Below, piece after piece: positions 1 through 10,545 of a stretch of 64,000 bases of DNA. A program made the position numbers and the translations under genes. Numbering within the stretch: position 1 is the first letter of the stretch; every line of letters begins with the position of its first letter. The notes beneath the pieces are model-generated. The model searched no databases. It saw only the letters and a program-made list of their open reading frames with translations, and had not been told where the DNA came from. Source of the stretch: Pararge aegeria (lineage: Eukaryota; Arthropoda; Insecta; Lepidoptera; Nymphalidae); NCBI RefSeq assembly GCF_905163445.1, contig NC_053202.1, positions 11,160,001 to 11,224,000 on the forward strand, given 5' to 3'.

Positions 1-64
1 CTGTCTCGATGCAAACGCGATTCAGTAACAGCACAAAAATACCTGCGATCGCTACAGTTGCAAG

Positions 65-2357
65 ATGGACTCCGTTGAGGCAACATTAGTCACGTTGTCT
101 TTGGTGCTGCTTTTACGTAAGCAGCCGAAGCGCAGGCAACGAAAGCAGCGTCAATATTGGATGCACCCATTTAATAAAGAGAGATTACTCAGTGGACATC
201 ATGTAACAACGTTTAAAATACTAAAATCCTATGATCTCAAATTCAGAAGTTGTTATAGAATGTCATATTCGACGTTTTGTGAATTGCTTTCCATTGTAAA
301 ACCAGAGTTGACACGCAGAAATACAGTGATGAGACAATGTATATCAGCTGAAGAACGACTAACAATAACTTTAAGGTAAGAAAAACCAAATTTTATGTTA
401 ATTATCTTTTAATAGTTTTTGCACATTTTTAATCACAACTTAAAAAAATAATTATTATAATTCAATATTAATCATACTTAAACTTAATTAAGGTTTTAAT
501 TTCTTACTTTTTACTTTACGGCGAATATAGGTTTGTGATAATAGAATCTTGTGTAGAATCATCATTACTGTAATTATATTCATTATCATTATCATTATGT
601 TGCAATGAACTACCTGCAGTATTGACATTGGCACCAGCAGGCGTTGGCGCCGAGTGGTAGCTATTTATTAGTTGCGACACACTACTTTCATTGCTTGTAC
701 GAGCAGGAGTTGTGTCGTAGCTTTGGTATCCAGACTGATATCCATAGTGACTGGTGTATGCAGACGTTTGTGCCATATTGTTATATTTGCGAAGCAAATT
801 TATCATTTCAGCTTTCGCATCGAGTTTATATTCTTCTTTTATGGAATTAAAATGTGGAAAAAGTGAAAGTAAAAAATGTTGATCTGGATGTTGAATGGCG
901 GGCGTGGCTTTGTTCAATTTCTCAGTTAGAATTTCGTATAATTTGTTTTGTGCATCATCAACGCCATCACTTGTTTTAAGCTTCTTTGATTTTGGAATAA
1001 CAAAAGATTCCAAACAGCCTTCGGAGTCGTTTTCCTCAGTAACTGTAGGTCGACTTGGTGGTCTGATTTCGGTCAAAGGTTGTAAAAATGACAATAATTT
1101 ATAGTAAACATATTGTTTTCTGGGTTTAGCCCCGGACCCACTGGGACAATTTTTTTCTTTCAGCCGTTCTCTGTTAAAGCAATCTTTTAAACTTTTCCAT
1201 TTTTTCTGGAGTTCAATAGCTGAAAAAAGATATACAAATTTATTATTGTTATGCAATTGAAAAATTAATGCAAATGGAGCTAGAACCTTACGACCTTGGC
1301 ATCCCTATTTAGCTCGGATCATCTTGACTCGGAGAGTTAAAATGAATATCACCCTTAAATTGCCTACCCCGACAAGGATTACAGGTTTACAGGCGTGATT
1401 TATATATTTGTAGGTATGTATTTTTTATTACTTTATTTTCTTTTTTCCTTTTTTTACAGGTACTTAGCAACTGGATGTAATTTCACAGATCTTCATTTGG
1501 ACTTTAAATGTGGACATACTACTGCACGTACGATTGTAAAGGAAACTGTGGAAGTAATATGGAAAAAAGTAAAAGACATCTCCATGCCAGAGCCAACAGA
1601 AGAATTACATTTAGAAACCGCTGAAGGATTTATGAAACATGCTAATTTTCCTAACTTAATTGGAGCAATAGATGGAAAACATATAAGAATTATAAAACCA
1701 TGTCATACCGGCTCAGAATATTACAATTACAAACATTTTTTTTCCATCGTTTTGTTAGCAATATGTGACGCTAATTACAATTTCATAGATATAGATGTCG
1801 GATGTTATGGAAAGAGCTCAGATTCAACAATACATGACAGCAGCGAATGGGTAAAAAAGTTACGACAAGGAAATTATAATTTACCTCAACCAAGACCTAT
1901 ATCTAACAATGGAATACCTATACCGTTTTCGTTTATTGGCGACGAAGGATTTGCTTTATCACAACACTTGCAAAGACCATACGCTGGTAAACATTTACCA
2001 CGAAAGAAGAGAATATATAATTACCGTTTGACGCGCGCAAGGCGTTATATTGAATGTACGTTTGGTATATTGAGTAACAAATTTAAAATTTTCAACCGGC
2101 CCATAAACGTTAATGTAGATTTTGCTACGAATATTGTTAAAGCGTGTTGCGTATTGCACAATTTTATACGTAAGCGAGATGGGTACAAGTTTGATCACAC
2201 TTTGAGTATAGTCGGATTCCAAGATCCACCTGCCAGTGATAATTTACTTTTAATTGGAAGACGAAGATCAGAACTAAGTGGTACTGCAATCCGAAACATA
2301 TATACTGACTATTTCACCGGTGTAGGTTCTGTACCGTGGCAAGATTCAAAAATTTGA
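65..2357 (+). CDS. Harbinger (HARBI1-like) DDE transposase, two exons
   Basis: Exon 1 is 65-375 and exon 2 is 1460-2357. The donor is AAG|GTAAGA, the acceptor is a T-rich tract ending ACAG at 1459, and the junction codon AG+G restores Arg104. Spliced length is 1209 nt, giving 402 residues without a stop. An N-terminal basic stretch (residues 18-30) precedes a helix-turn-helix region around residues 93-140 (EERLTITLRYLATGC). The DDE_4 catalytic core follows: D175 in AIDGKHIRI, D225 in GKSSDSTI and E302 in YIECTFGIL. This is the usual size and motif order for insect HARBI1-like transposases, which cut and paste the element through its terminal repeats. The 1084-bp intron contains the second exon of the opposite-strand MADF gene. 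The start at 65 is the first in-frame ATG seen; an upstream exon outside the window cannot be excluded. Confidence 0.88.
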
Positions 2358-2748
2358 AATAATTTCACCTAAAATAGCTATAAGTAACTAGAAAGGGCTG
2401 TAAACGTAACTTAATTCACTTATTCTGGAACATCTATATCTCATTAATTCTCACCACTCATCTACATTTATAATGATAAAATTTAATAAAGTTAAATAAC
2501 TTACCACAAGCATTCTTTTCTTTATTTGTTTTTTCTCCAAATTCTGAATCAAATATTTCATTTATCTCTTCCCATGCCTTTCTTTTTGCAATCTTATTCG
2601 AATACTCAGGAAGACGCGAGTCCCATATTACAGGACGGTTCTGAATTGCCATAATAAATGATTCAGTGTCGAACGACTCCATTTTACGCATGTGACGGAC
2701 AACAGCACTCTCGACCTGTCTGTGTTGCACTGATGCTCGGTTCTCCAT
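516..2748 (-). CDS. Harbinger-borne MADF-BESS DNA-binding protein, two exons
   Basis: On the minus strand exon 1 is 2748-2505 and exon 2 is 1219-516. The donor is TGTG|GTAAGT, the acceptor is TTTTTTCAG, and phase 1 joins G+CT to give Ala82. Spliced length is 948 nt, or 315 residues with no internal stop. Residues about 25-140 form a MADF (Myb/SANT-like) domain that is split by the intron: FIMAIQNRPVIWD in exon 1 and ELQKKWKSLKDCFNRE in exon 2. Residues about 194-227 form a BESS motif (DQHFLLSLFPHFNSIK). The C-terminal 80 residues are rich in Ser, Asn and Tyr. In known Harbinger elements the second protein binds DNA and helps import the transposase into the nucleus; that role is inferred by family. 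The 1285-bp intron (2504-1220) contains transposase exon 2 on the other strand. Confidence 0.85.
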
Positions 2749-2799
2749 TCACGCACCGCCCTCCCTCCGTTCTTCCCCCGATGTCGTCCGACACGGTCG

Positions 2800-2818
2800 C
2801 GCGTTTGCATCGATACAG
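2800..2818. repeat. Sub-terminal inverted repeat of the Harbinger element (right arm)
   Basis: This 19-bp stretch is the reverse complement of bases 1-19 with one mismatch. The sequence from here to 2933 is rich in CG and GC words and contains further short repeats of GCATCG and CGCG, as in transposase-binding ends. Confidence 0.7.
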
Positions 2819-2936
2819 TCGCGATGCAGTAGCGCGTTGCAAATGCGACTAACACGCGTTAGTAGTGATGCTGGCGTGCGTTTAGTAAATGCGCGACAGC
2901 ATCGCTACAAAAAGTCGCCGTGGGCGAGGGCTCTAA

Positions 2937-3042
2937 GGCTTAGCGATACTGAATACTTTAATTTTTTTTAGACCTACAACTAAATTTAATGCCACATCAA
3001 AAAACAAAATCAAACGCAGACGAAGTCGCGAGCAAAAGCTAG
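2937..3042 (+). mobile_element. Helitron (Lep1-like family H1), 3' end
   Basis: It starts at GGCTTAGCGATACTGAATAC, runs to GACGAAGTCGCG and ends in CTAG (3039-3042) followed by T. The same 3' end recurs at 9023, 15093, 38039, 39673 and 42585. The Harbinger element interrupts this copy; its 5' part should lie left of the window. Confidence 0.75.
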
Positions 3043-3286
3043 TTATTACTATTAAAAACAAACCGCGTTCAAGACATTCGTTCAAAAAATCAGAATCCAC
3101 GAGGTAAGGTTACAAACTGATGCTTGTTACAGTAAATTTATATAGTGTGTAAATAATCAAACTTTAGATAACTATAAATTCTGTATTTGCCAGATATTTT
3201 ATTAAATAGTTAATAGATAGTTTTCAAGAAAAAATTAAAATTATATTTGTTTAACAAGCAATGTTCATGACATTGAGTTATTGGGT

Positions 3287-3561
3287 AGATATTATTAAAC
3301 GTGAATGTAAGTTTGTTTGTAAAAAGTACTAAACCGATCATCACGAAACTTTGTTCACATAATCCTGAAAGTATTAGAAGTGATATAGGATGCTTTTTAT
3401 CCCGAAATTGAGCTCAGTTCTCTTGGGAGAGGGGACTAAAGTGTTTGACGATTTTATGCCAGGCTGAGCTATCCTAAAATCATAAAGTTCTGCCACATTT
3501 GTGAGGTACATGTCTTTAGATAACAAAAACAAAAGCGGACGAAGTCGCGGCCAACAGCTAG
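3287..3561 (+). mobile_element. Helitron H1 copy, diverged and internally deleted
   Basis: It shares with the longer H1 copies the GTGAATGTAAGTTTGTTTGT opening, the ACCGATCATCACGAAACTTT block and the GACGAAGTCGCG...CTAG|T end (3558-3561). The middle, about 150 bp shorter than in full copies, is missing. Confidence 0.7.
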
Positions 3562-3578
3562 TTTTGATATTATAACGA

Positions 3579-3615
3579 CTGAGGTGCATCGATAATGCAT
3601 ATCGATGCACCTCAG
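3579..3615. repeat. Perfect 15-bp hairpin
   Basis: Arms 3579-3593 (CTGAGGTGCATCGAT) and 3601-3615 are exact reverse complements around a 7-base loop, AATGCAT. It lies just after the Helitron 3' end. Confidence 0.9.
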
Positions 3616-4560
3616 CACCTCACTAATGATACTAGTATATATGTCAAAAGTAGGCCTGTTTGTTTTTTTTACTTATATTGGTTTCATACCACAACACACT
3701 TGATGAAATTTGTCACATATTTTACTTGCATCCTGGATCCCTTTATATGGTGGGAAATTAAACTACTCCATATCCATACTAATATTATTGGGTTTTTGTT
3801 ACCATCGGTTTTTTATAAGACACCGATTTCGACTAATCTGTCAAAAATTACTTGGCTCGTATTTTTAATACAAAACCGATTTTGTTTTGAGCGCTGTGTG
3901 TACCTGCAGCGCAAAAGTTAAATTATCTATCCATACTAATGCGATAAATGTCAAAAGTAGGTCTGTTTGTTATTTTTACTTTTCGTTTGGTGGTTCATAC
4001 TACGTCATATATGATGAAATTTTTTACATATTTTACTTGTATCCTGGAGCTTGACGAAAGATACTTTTTATGTTGGAAAATGAATCTACTAGGTATATAT
4101 CCTTGAAAATGACTTGGCTTGTTTTTTACTAAAGACCGATCTTCTCTCGCGTTTTTTGGATTACGTAGGATATTGCCTGGGCTAATTTTGAAGTGAAAAC
4201 TTCTTTAGCGGCGTTAAGCACTTTTTCTGTAATGGGTATAAAATCTTAAACTCGCGTCAGGACACGTGACCTGATCGAAAAAGCGTAAGACGGATTTGTC
4301 AAAACTACTATTGATGCGGTCTTTATTAGACATTTAAATAGGTTCGAATCAAAACTGTTCGTTTCTTACTTCAGCTACCATAAACCTATCGTATCAGTTT
4401 TAGAGATTGGCGATGATAGTTCTGGTAATGATGATGGTGAAAAAGTCGTTGAAATTATGGACGAAAGTTGATTTTTCGGAGATAAACTTTTTAATGTAAA
4501 ATAATTGTAATAGTTTTAAAGTGTTAAATTTTTAATGTAATATAAATTGTCATGTTTGTG
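3616..4560 (+). repeat. Diverged Helitron-like 5' fragments and unassigned repeat
   Basis: Two related blocks near 3635-3760 and 3945-4060 share ATGTCAAAAGTAGG followed by a run to GATGAAATTT and CATATTTTACTTG. This is the layout of a Helitron 5' region repeated twice. From 4140 to 4490 there is a further stretch with no stop-free frame longer than about 60 codons. I do not recognise it, and it may be the decayed end of a larger element. Confidence 0.4.
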
Positions 4561-4870
4561 TACGATAGCGCAATAAATGAATATTGTATTCTACCACATA
4601 AATGATAGTACTTTTATACTGATAAAGCAATTGGTGCAAAATTATTCCCTAACCATTCCAAAATATCAAACATGCTCAACGTTAATTAATAATCAAGTTT
4701 TCACTTCTGCCGGCACTCCCGGAGTGCAACCCGTCTTTTTTTTAAATATTTTTTTCTTTATTATTTAGGTTAGGTACCTATGCAAAGAAATCACAAGAAG
4801 CTTACTGTTTATACTTAATTATATACTATAAACATTAAGCACAAACTGAAAGAAATTATATATAAGTATA

Positions 4871-5231
4871 TCTTATATATATAAAAGAGAAAGTGTGTGG
4901 GTATGTTCCGTATAGGCTCCGAAACGGCTGGACCGATTTCAATGAAACTTCCAGGAAATCTCCGGATTGACCTGGCGAGTAATTCTGTAAAGTTTGGGGA
5001 CGATCGAAGCACTCCTATTATTGAACTGTCAAACTGTCAAATACAGCTTTTATTTACTATGATGATATTCTATTGTTGGGTGTACATAATGATCTTTACC
5101 CGCTCGAGAAGAGAATAGAAGAGAAATAAATGATTTAATATATTATGAGACTTAAATTAAAAATTTAATGATGTAAGTTTATTGTTTATATAAAATAAAA
5201 TAAAGCAAAATCTAGCCCGGCGAAGCGGGCT
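4871..5231 (+). mobile_element. Helitron-like element H2, plus copy
   Basis: The 5' end is A|TC followed by TTATATATATAAAAGAGAAA and then GTGTGTGGGTATGTTCCGTA. The 3' side carries the stem-loop AGCCCGGCGAAGCGGGCT (5214-5231) just after CTAG. An inverted copy with the same ends lies at 17571-17941. The precise 3' terminus is unclear because no CTRR|T follows the stem-loop here. Confidence 0.65.
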
Positions 5232-5679
5232 GGTATAAGTCTGAAAGATCCGGAATGTCTTTTTATTGGTACGACTAAGTTTTTATATGTAATATATTTA
5301 GGATTGTTATACTTCGGGAAACGGAAAAACAAAGTTCTGCTGGGACAAAACCATAGATATTCGCTGTATAGAAGACCGTCAACTAAACATTGACATTTAA
5401 AAATAAACGCAGCGCTATTCGTTACTAATTTCAATAGGTTAATCGAATCGCTTATATTTTGTGTAAACCGAAAAAAGCTGATTAACATACAATCAAAGTA
5501 TTAAGTAACCCTCGACATAACTTTAATAGCGGTACTAGGTGAGTAGGTACTGTACAGGGTTGGCACTGTTTTATTTTTCAGAGGTCCTAAAAATTAGGGT
5601 GCCACCAAGAGTTCTTAGTCGTCAAATAAAAAACTTTTATCACGTTGGCATATCACAGGCACTTTATTTGATAATAATA

Positions 5680-5725
5680 TTTGACAGACTAAGCAGATGA
5701 CCCACCTGATGGTAAGTGGTTCGTT
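5680..5725 (-). repeat. P-repeat end fragment
   Basis: GACCCACCTGATGGTAAGTG matches the end of the full copy at 56883-57180. Its surroundings (5232-5914) contain nothing else I can name. Confidence 0.45.
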
Positions 5726-5914
5726 TTTCGGGGATACAAAAATGTAATTAGAGCTGCCACCAAGATAATTTCGTCGACACAAAAAATCTTCATTCAAATT
5801 GGTCAATTTTGTCTTTAATAGTGACACACAAGAATTTGTATTGCAATAAAAAAAATGTAGGGTTGTTTTTACTAAACCTAGATAGATAGATAGAAATAGG
5901 TACAGGGATCATTT

Positions 5915-6112
5915 GTGGGATTGAGTATACGCTTTTATAATATGATTCCTAAGGTGATTTTGGACCTGCCAATGCACAAGTTTAAAGAATTTGTTAAAAC
6001 ACATTTATTACAGCGAGGTTACTATACAATTGATGATTTTTTTAATGACAAGGTTGCTTACTGCTTGAAGCGATCTCCTCCAGATATTATTTGTTTGATG
6101 AAGCAAGTTTAG
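5915..6112 (+). pseudogene. LINE reverse transcriptase C-terminal tail (family LC)
   Basis: A 65-codon open frame reads FYNMIPKVILDLPMHKFKEF and then YYTIDDFFNDK. This pattern (YNxIPKxI..LP..KFK....L....YY.IDDFLND) is the common ending of non-LTR retrotransposon ORF2 proteins. Nothing of the polymerase core precedes it, so this is a 5'-truncated dead copy. A second, more damaged copy follows at 6285. Confidence 0.65.
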
Positions 6113-6284
6113 TACGGAAAACGGGATAGTGCAACATATTAAACAAAAAGTCGATATGAACAGTCGACTTAATAAATGAATTAGTGATATCTGCACGATA
6201 TAAACAGTCGACTAACTAGAAACGGACATAAATTAGTGATATCTGAATATCGTCTGAGAAAAGTAAAGAAATCTAAGTAATATG

Positions 6285-6655
6285 TGGGGATGGGTCATGC
6301 TTTTATAACATGATACCGAAGATAATATTAGATCCACCTTTAATATATTAAAACACATTTAATAAATCGTGGTTACTACACGATTGATGAGTTCCTTAAC
6401 GACAAGGCTGCTTGGAAGCAGGCCACTCCGCTCTCATCTCTCGCAGAACAGAAAAAATCTTAAGATTGTTAAGCTATAAAATGATGTTGGAAAAGAGCAA
6501 TCTGCTGAGTTTCTTGCCGGCTCTTCTCAGTGGAATCTGCCTTCCGAACCGGTGGTAGAGTCACTACAAACAGACTGACTTGACGTTTCAAAAGTTCTTA
6601 TTAATTAGGCCCACTTGAAATAAATGAATTTTAAATTTGAATTTTGAATTTATAT
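6285..6655 (+). mobile_element. LINE LC 3' end with tail and 3' UTR
   Basis: This copy repeats the coding tail (GGTTACTACACGATTGATGA) and continues through GGAAAAGAGCAATCTGCTGA and CCGGTGGTAGAGTCACTACA to an A/T-rich end of repeated GAATTT. The same 3' UTR occurs at 9807, 20155, 36855, 38390, 48255, 51411 and 53695. The coding part is shifted and broken. Confidence 0.7.
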
Positions 6656-7895
6656 ACACATAAATCATTTATAACTATTATATATTAAAGTCATTTTGAA
6701 GTTTTGAATCACCCGAAAATACATAATTTATTTTTAATTGTAATGCTTTAATGTAATTAAATTATGTAGTGTGTGCACAACAAAGAATTTTTAAAGGTTA
6801 TACAGAAACACATGCAGTCATTGTCCTCGCTTAAAGTCACTCTGAAAATCAAGTTTTAATTTGTCTTTGTTTGACAGTGATATGTTGTTACTGCTAGAGT
6901 CAATGAAAAAAACCGACAAACAATGAACTCAGGCAAATCTGTATGTGGTAATTTATAATTTGCTTGTATCTATCTCGTTTCCGCTCCCGTGAGGATTAAA
7001 TAATAAAATCATAGAATATCTAAGAAAGAGAAGGCTAGGCAAAAAATACGCCAATCGTATTACCTTCAACAGTCTCCGATCAGCATGCCGGAAGAGAAAA
7101 GAGCACAAAAAAAAGGATTTCCTCCATACAATTTTGTACCTAGTAGGTACTATTCTTTAATAAAAATTAAAAAAACATTCGTTTATGATTTCCGGAACTT
7201 TTTTCAAATCCTATAAAGTTCAATATCTTTTTAGTAAATAAAGTTTATCTATGATTAACCATTTAGTTACCGCACGTTCAGTTAAAACAGCTCAGTAGCC
7301 ATTCTTTTCAAGCTAGATTTACAAATCCCAATGTTAAGGCTTGTAAGTGAAAAACTATATAACTAGATAAAATAGCTTTTTAATAGTCATCTTTATGAAT
7401 AGGTACAATATTTTTAGAATTTATCGATTCAAAATAAGCCATTCGTCTTCATATAATAGAAGAAAAGTCGAAGAAAAGTAAAGTTGATTAGGTATTTAAG
7501 TTTACGAATTGATAATGTTACAATACAACTTAATAATAAGCTTATTAACGTTCCAGTCATCAACGCTGACCAGTCAAGCTGATCCTTTGCGCAAAAATAT
7601 TGCCTGTCACTAGATAATCTATGTATACAAAATCAACCGTTTTACACTGCCAGTTTTGAAGTGTGAGGTCTATATCTCTAGATGTTATGACATCTCACTG
7701 GCTTTTGTTACACTTATTTGGTCAGACATGTTTTTGTTACCGCTGTCCAAATTACTAACAACTGCATTACGCATATAGATAAGTAATTGCTTAGCTACTT
7801 GTTAATAATACCTACCGTGTGCAGCGGAGTTTGAGTGGTAGGTTCCAGGTTTGATTACTGCCCGGGTAAATTTTAGAATATTTCGTGCAATTATG
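6656..7895. other. No gene or recognised repeat
   Basis: AT-rich sequence with frames broken every few dozen codons on both strands. I see no splice-supported exon, no tRNA and no clear repeat family. Confidence 0.5.
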
Positions 7896-7900
7896 TTTTT

Positions 7901-8400
7901 TGAAGCGGTGATAGCCCAGTGGGTAGGACTTCGACTTTACTTTCTAAGTTAGGTTAGTATGTTTTAAGATATTAAAATATCATTTTCTTCAACGGTGAAG
8001 GAAAACATCATGAGGAAACCTGCATGCCTTAGAATTCGCTATAATGTTCTCAAGATTGGCAGTCGATCAATAGACAGCCGATTGGCGCAGTTTGCAGCAA
8101 CCCTGCTTTCTGAGCCCAGGGCCGTGGATTCGATTCCCACAACTGGAAAATGTTTGTGTGATGAGCATGAATGTTTGTCAGTGTCTGGGTGTTTATATGT
8201 ATATTCTAAGTATTTATGTATTTTATTCATAAAAATATTCATCAGTCGTCTTAGTACCCATGACACAAGCTACGCTTACAAAAAAAGGTGTGTAGAGTCC
8301 GACAATTTGCACCAGGCCAGCGTGGTGGACTACGGCCTTTACCCTTCTCATTGTGGAAGGAGACTCGTGCCCTGGCCCTGACTAGTGGGACGGTAGTTAA
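7901..8400 (+). mobile_element. tRNA-derived SINE-A interrupted by a Metulj-like SINE
   Basis: The SINE-A head (GGTGATAGCCCAGTGGGTAG, an A-box-like start) and its core GAGGAAACCTGCATGCCT run to about 8055. The sequence resumes at about 8285 with AGGTGTGTAGAGTCC and continues to GTGGTGGACTACGGCC and the end near 8400. The interruption is the SINE listed next. Uninterrupted relatives lie at 9118 (minus) and 15548. Confidence 0.75.
8072..8284 (+). mobile_element. Metulj-like tRNA-derived SINE
   Basis: Head AGCCGATTGGCGCAGT (A box), B box GGATTCGATTCCC, then GTGTGATGAGCATGAATG and the body TCAGTGTCTGGGTGTTTAT to ACACAAGCTACGCTTAC. It is nested inside SINE-A. The family name is from memory of nymphalid repeats. 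Confidence 0.75.
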
Positions 8401-8617
8401 AATGGCTCTTAATTTTCACAAGTTAAGTTATTCCAAGGTTTGTCAATTTAAATCAAAACGTAAACTTAAGTTAGTCATAGACCAGCGTGTTTTTTTTTGT
8501 GAAGAAAGTTTTGGTATCTCTAGAGGGAATGAAATTCTCTTCCAAAAGAATTCCAAATAACCAGAAAATGGTTTGCGATATGGAGGATTTTATTGGTTAC
8601 AGGTATCCCTTTCCCTA

Positions 8618-9023
8618 TCCCTACTAATATTATAAATACCAATGTAAGTTTGTTTGTTACGCTTTCACGCAAAAACTACTTAACCGATCCTCATGAAACT
8701 TTTTACACATATTGTTGGAAGTATTAGAAGTAATATAGTAAGTATACTTTTTAACCCGATTAAATTAATTAAGGTCGGTTCTATTGAGAGAGGGGATGAA
8801 AGAGTTTGACGATTTTACACCATTAAATAATTATTTTTGTACTATAGAGGTTATAATATGCTTTTAATTTTCGCCCAAACTTTGTGTAGATCTGATGAAT
8901 GTGGTTGGAGATAGAATACAGAACTCATCAGCGGAGAGCACTAAACCCCTCACTTAAGGCTTAGCGATACTGAATACTTTAAAAACAAAATCAAACGCAG
9001 ACGAAGTCGCGGGCAACAGCTAG
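8618..9023 (+). mobile_element. Helitron H1, full-length non-autonomous copy
   Basis: It starts A|TCCCTACTAATATTATAAAT and ends GACGAAGTCGCGGGCAACAG with CTAG|T (9020-9023). TC and CTRR termini placed between A and T are the Helitron signature. No Rep or helicase coding is present. Confidence 0.8.
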
Positions 9024-9117
9024 TAGATATTTAATAAGACTCAGCTGAAGGACTCTAGCATCTGCTGGATTTCTAGCCGGCTTCATCTCCATAGTATCCG
9101 CCTTCTATATGGAAGTC

Positions 9118-9403
9118 ATATCCACCCATTACAGGACACGGGTCTCCTCCCACAACGGGAAGGTGTTAACGCCAACACGCTGGCCCAGTGCGGATTGGTG
9201 GACTCTACACACCTTTGAGAACATTATCGAGAACTCTCAGGCATGCAGGTTTCCTCACGATGTTTTCCTTCACCGTTGAAGCGAGTGATGTTTTAATTAC
9301 TTAAAACGCTCCTAACTTAGAAAAGTAAGGCGTGCGTGCTGGGATTCGAACACGACCCCCCGAAAGTGAAGTCGAGCTCCTACCTACTGGGCTAGCACCG
9401 TTT
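9118..9403 (-). mobile_element. SINE-A, near-complete, minus strand
   Basis: Read on the minus strand it gives an A-box-like head (GGTGCTAGCCCAGTAGGTAG), a B-box region (GTTCGAATCCCAGC), GAGGAAACCTGCATGCCTGA and GGTGGACTCCAC-like sequence. It is the best full-length SINE-A reference in the window. Confidence 0.75.
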
Positions 9404-9806
9404 TAAAATATACCTATATCTTACTTGAAATATAGTAACTAGATAATACAAAATATATCAGTAAAGGACGCGATTCCGGGAGTCAACATATTAAATATAA
9501 TGTTTTCATCTTTAAATTGCGCATTTCGGAGGATCTATGTGTGTCGAAACAATTGAAATAATTATTTATTTCTTCTTAATCATTATTAAAATCAGAAGAA
9601 TCTGGGGTTTAGCCTAATAAGGTGGCCATTTTCGTATCGGTAGACTTACGTACACATACGATGTCTCTTCAGCATTAAAGCATGTGATACCTATTTTAAT
9701 GCTTGAAACGGCAAGAACTAAAAAGTTAGAAGAGCCGGGGATGAATTTGGACACATCCAAAGGTAGGCTGCAGTCTTTCGCTTCTTAATAATTAAAAAAA
9801 AAAAAA
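9404..9806. other. No gene; AT-rich sequence ending in an A run
   Basis: Nothing is recognised. The A run near 9788-9810 directly precedes the LINE LC tail. Confidence 0.45.
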
Positions 9807-10065
9807 AAAATTCAAAATTCATTTATTTCAAGTAGGCCTAATATAAGCACTTTTGACAACGTCTAGTATATCTGTTTGTAGTGACTCTACCACCGGAAGG
9901 CAGATTCTACCGAGAAGAAGCCGGCAAGAAACTCAGCAGTTCTCCAGCAGCTCTTTTCCAACATCGTTTACAATTTAACAATCTTTGTTATATATTGTGT
10001 GAGATGAAAGCGGAGCGGCTTGCTTCCAGGCGACCTTGTCATTAAGAAATTCATCGATAGTTAGG
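9807..10065 (-). mobile_element. LINE LC 3' end, minus strand
   Basis: TTCATTTATTTCAAGTAGGC, GTAGTGACTCTACCACCGG and GAAGAAGCCGGCAAGAAACT match the reverse complement of 6285-6655. The sequence stops at the coding tail near 10065. Confidence 0.7.
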
Positions 10066-10094
10066 AAGATGGGTATTTTATATTTGTTTTTTTA

Positions 10095-10228
10095 TAGTAC
10101 CCTAGATATGACTGACTAAGTATATGGCCCACCTTATTGTAACTGAAATACCATTGCCTATACATAGAGCAAAACTTCAGGGAGCATGTTAGGAACACGT
10201 CCTGCAGCTGGCATAGGCCCTGTCTATC
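10095..10228 (-). repeat. P-repeat fragment, diverged
   Basis: It aligns by eye with 56883-57040: GGCCCACCTTATTGTAACTG, then ACCATTGCCTATA, then GAACACGTCCTGC. Many substitutions indicate an old copy. Confidence 0.4.
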
Positions 10229-10229
10229 A

Positions 10230-10545
10230 ACCCTTTTTTTTGGCGGGGTGGAAAAACTTTATTGCTGCCTTGGGCAGGATAGAGGCAGTGGCGAGCATAG
10301 AGGGTATGCAGATGATATAAAATGAAGAAAATCTTCAGTAGTTATAAATACTTAAGCGTAGGTTTTATATAACTCTTACAGTGCCTATCCTTAAGTTTTT
10401 TTATAACTCGTAATGGAGATTTTTTTCATTTTATATCATATGCACGCCACTGGACGGAGGTTACGTGGGACTCCCCCCTCTAAAGGGGTATATCCAAACT
10501 AAAAACCACCACGGCATCCCCCTGTTAGCTTTTTAGACGTCCGGG
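10230..10545 (-). mobile_element. LINE/SINE 3' fragment (poly-A on minus) split by a hAT-like MITE
   Basis: TTTTTTTTGGCGGGGTGGAA, CTTTATTGCTGCC and later AAAAACCACCACGGCAT match the copy at 35650-35795. The block is interrupted by the MITE at 10286-10452. The T run on the left is the poly-A tail of a minus-strand retroposon. Confidence 0.6.
10286..10452. mobile_element. Palindromic MITE M1, hAT-like, copy 1
   Basis: The ends are CAGTGGCGAGCATAG and GCACGCCACTG, inverted. The interior is palindromic, pairing ATGAAGAAAATCTTCAGTA with its reverse complement. Flanks GATAGAGG (10278-10285) and GACGGAGG (10453-10460) agree at 6 of 8 positions, in keeping with an aged 8-bp duplication. It lies inside the retroposon fragment above. 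Confidence 0.7.

Larger units (their letters stand above)
1..2933 (+). mobile_element. PIF/Harbinger DNA transposon, autonomous type, left tip outside window
   Basis: The element carries the two genes typical of Harbinger: a DDE transposase (plus) and a MADF-BESS DNA-binding protein (minus). Bases 1-19 and 2800-2818 form a sub-terminal inverted repeat with 18 of 19 positions matching. The right end is placed at 2933 because the sequence beyond it, TAA (2934-2936) followed by GGCTTAGCG, matches the interior of other Helitron copies in this window (for example near 8957), where the same TAA precedes GGCTTAGCG. TAA is the expected 3-bp target duplication of this superfamily. By symmetry roughly 115 bp of the left end should lie upstream of base 1. 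Both coding regions are intact, so the copy may be young. The boundary call is inference from the flanking repeat. Confidence 0.8.

Noticed and set aside
1995..2222. 75-codon minus frame inside transposase exon 2
   Set aside because: Antisense of the conserved DDE domain and inside the MADF intron; no domain.
4140..4490. Possible host exon or helicase fragment
   Set aside because: All frames are interrupted and no motif of Rep, helicase or any other family could be read.
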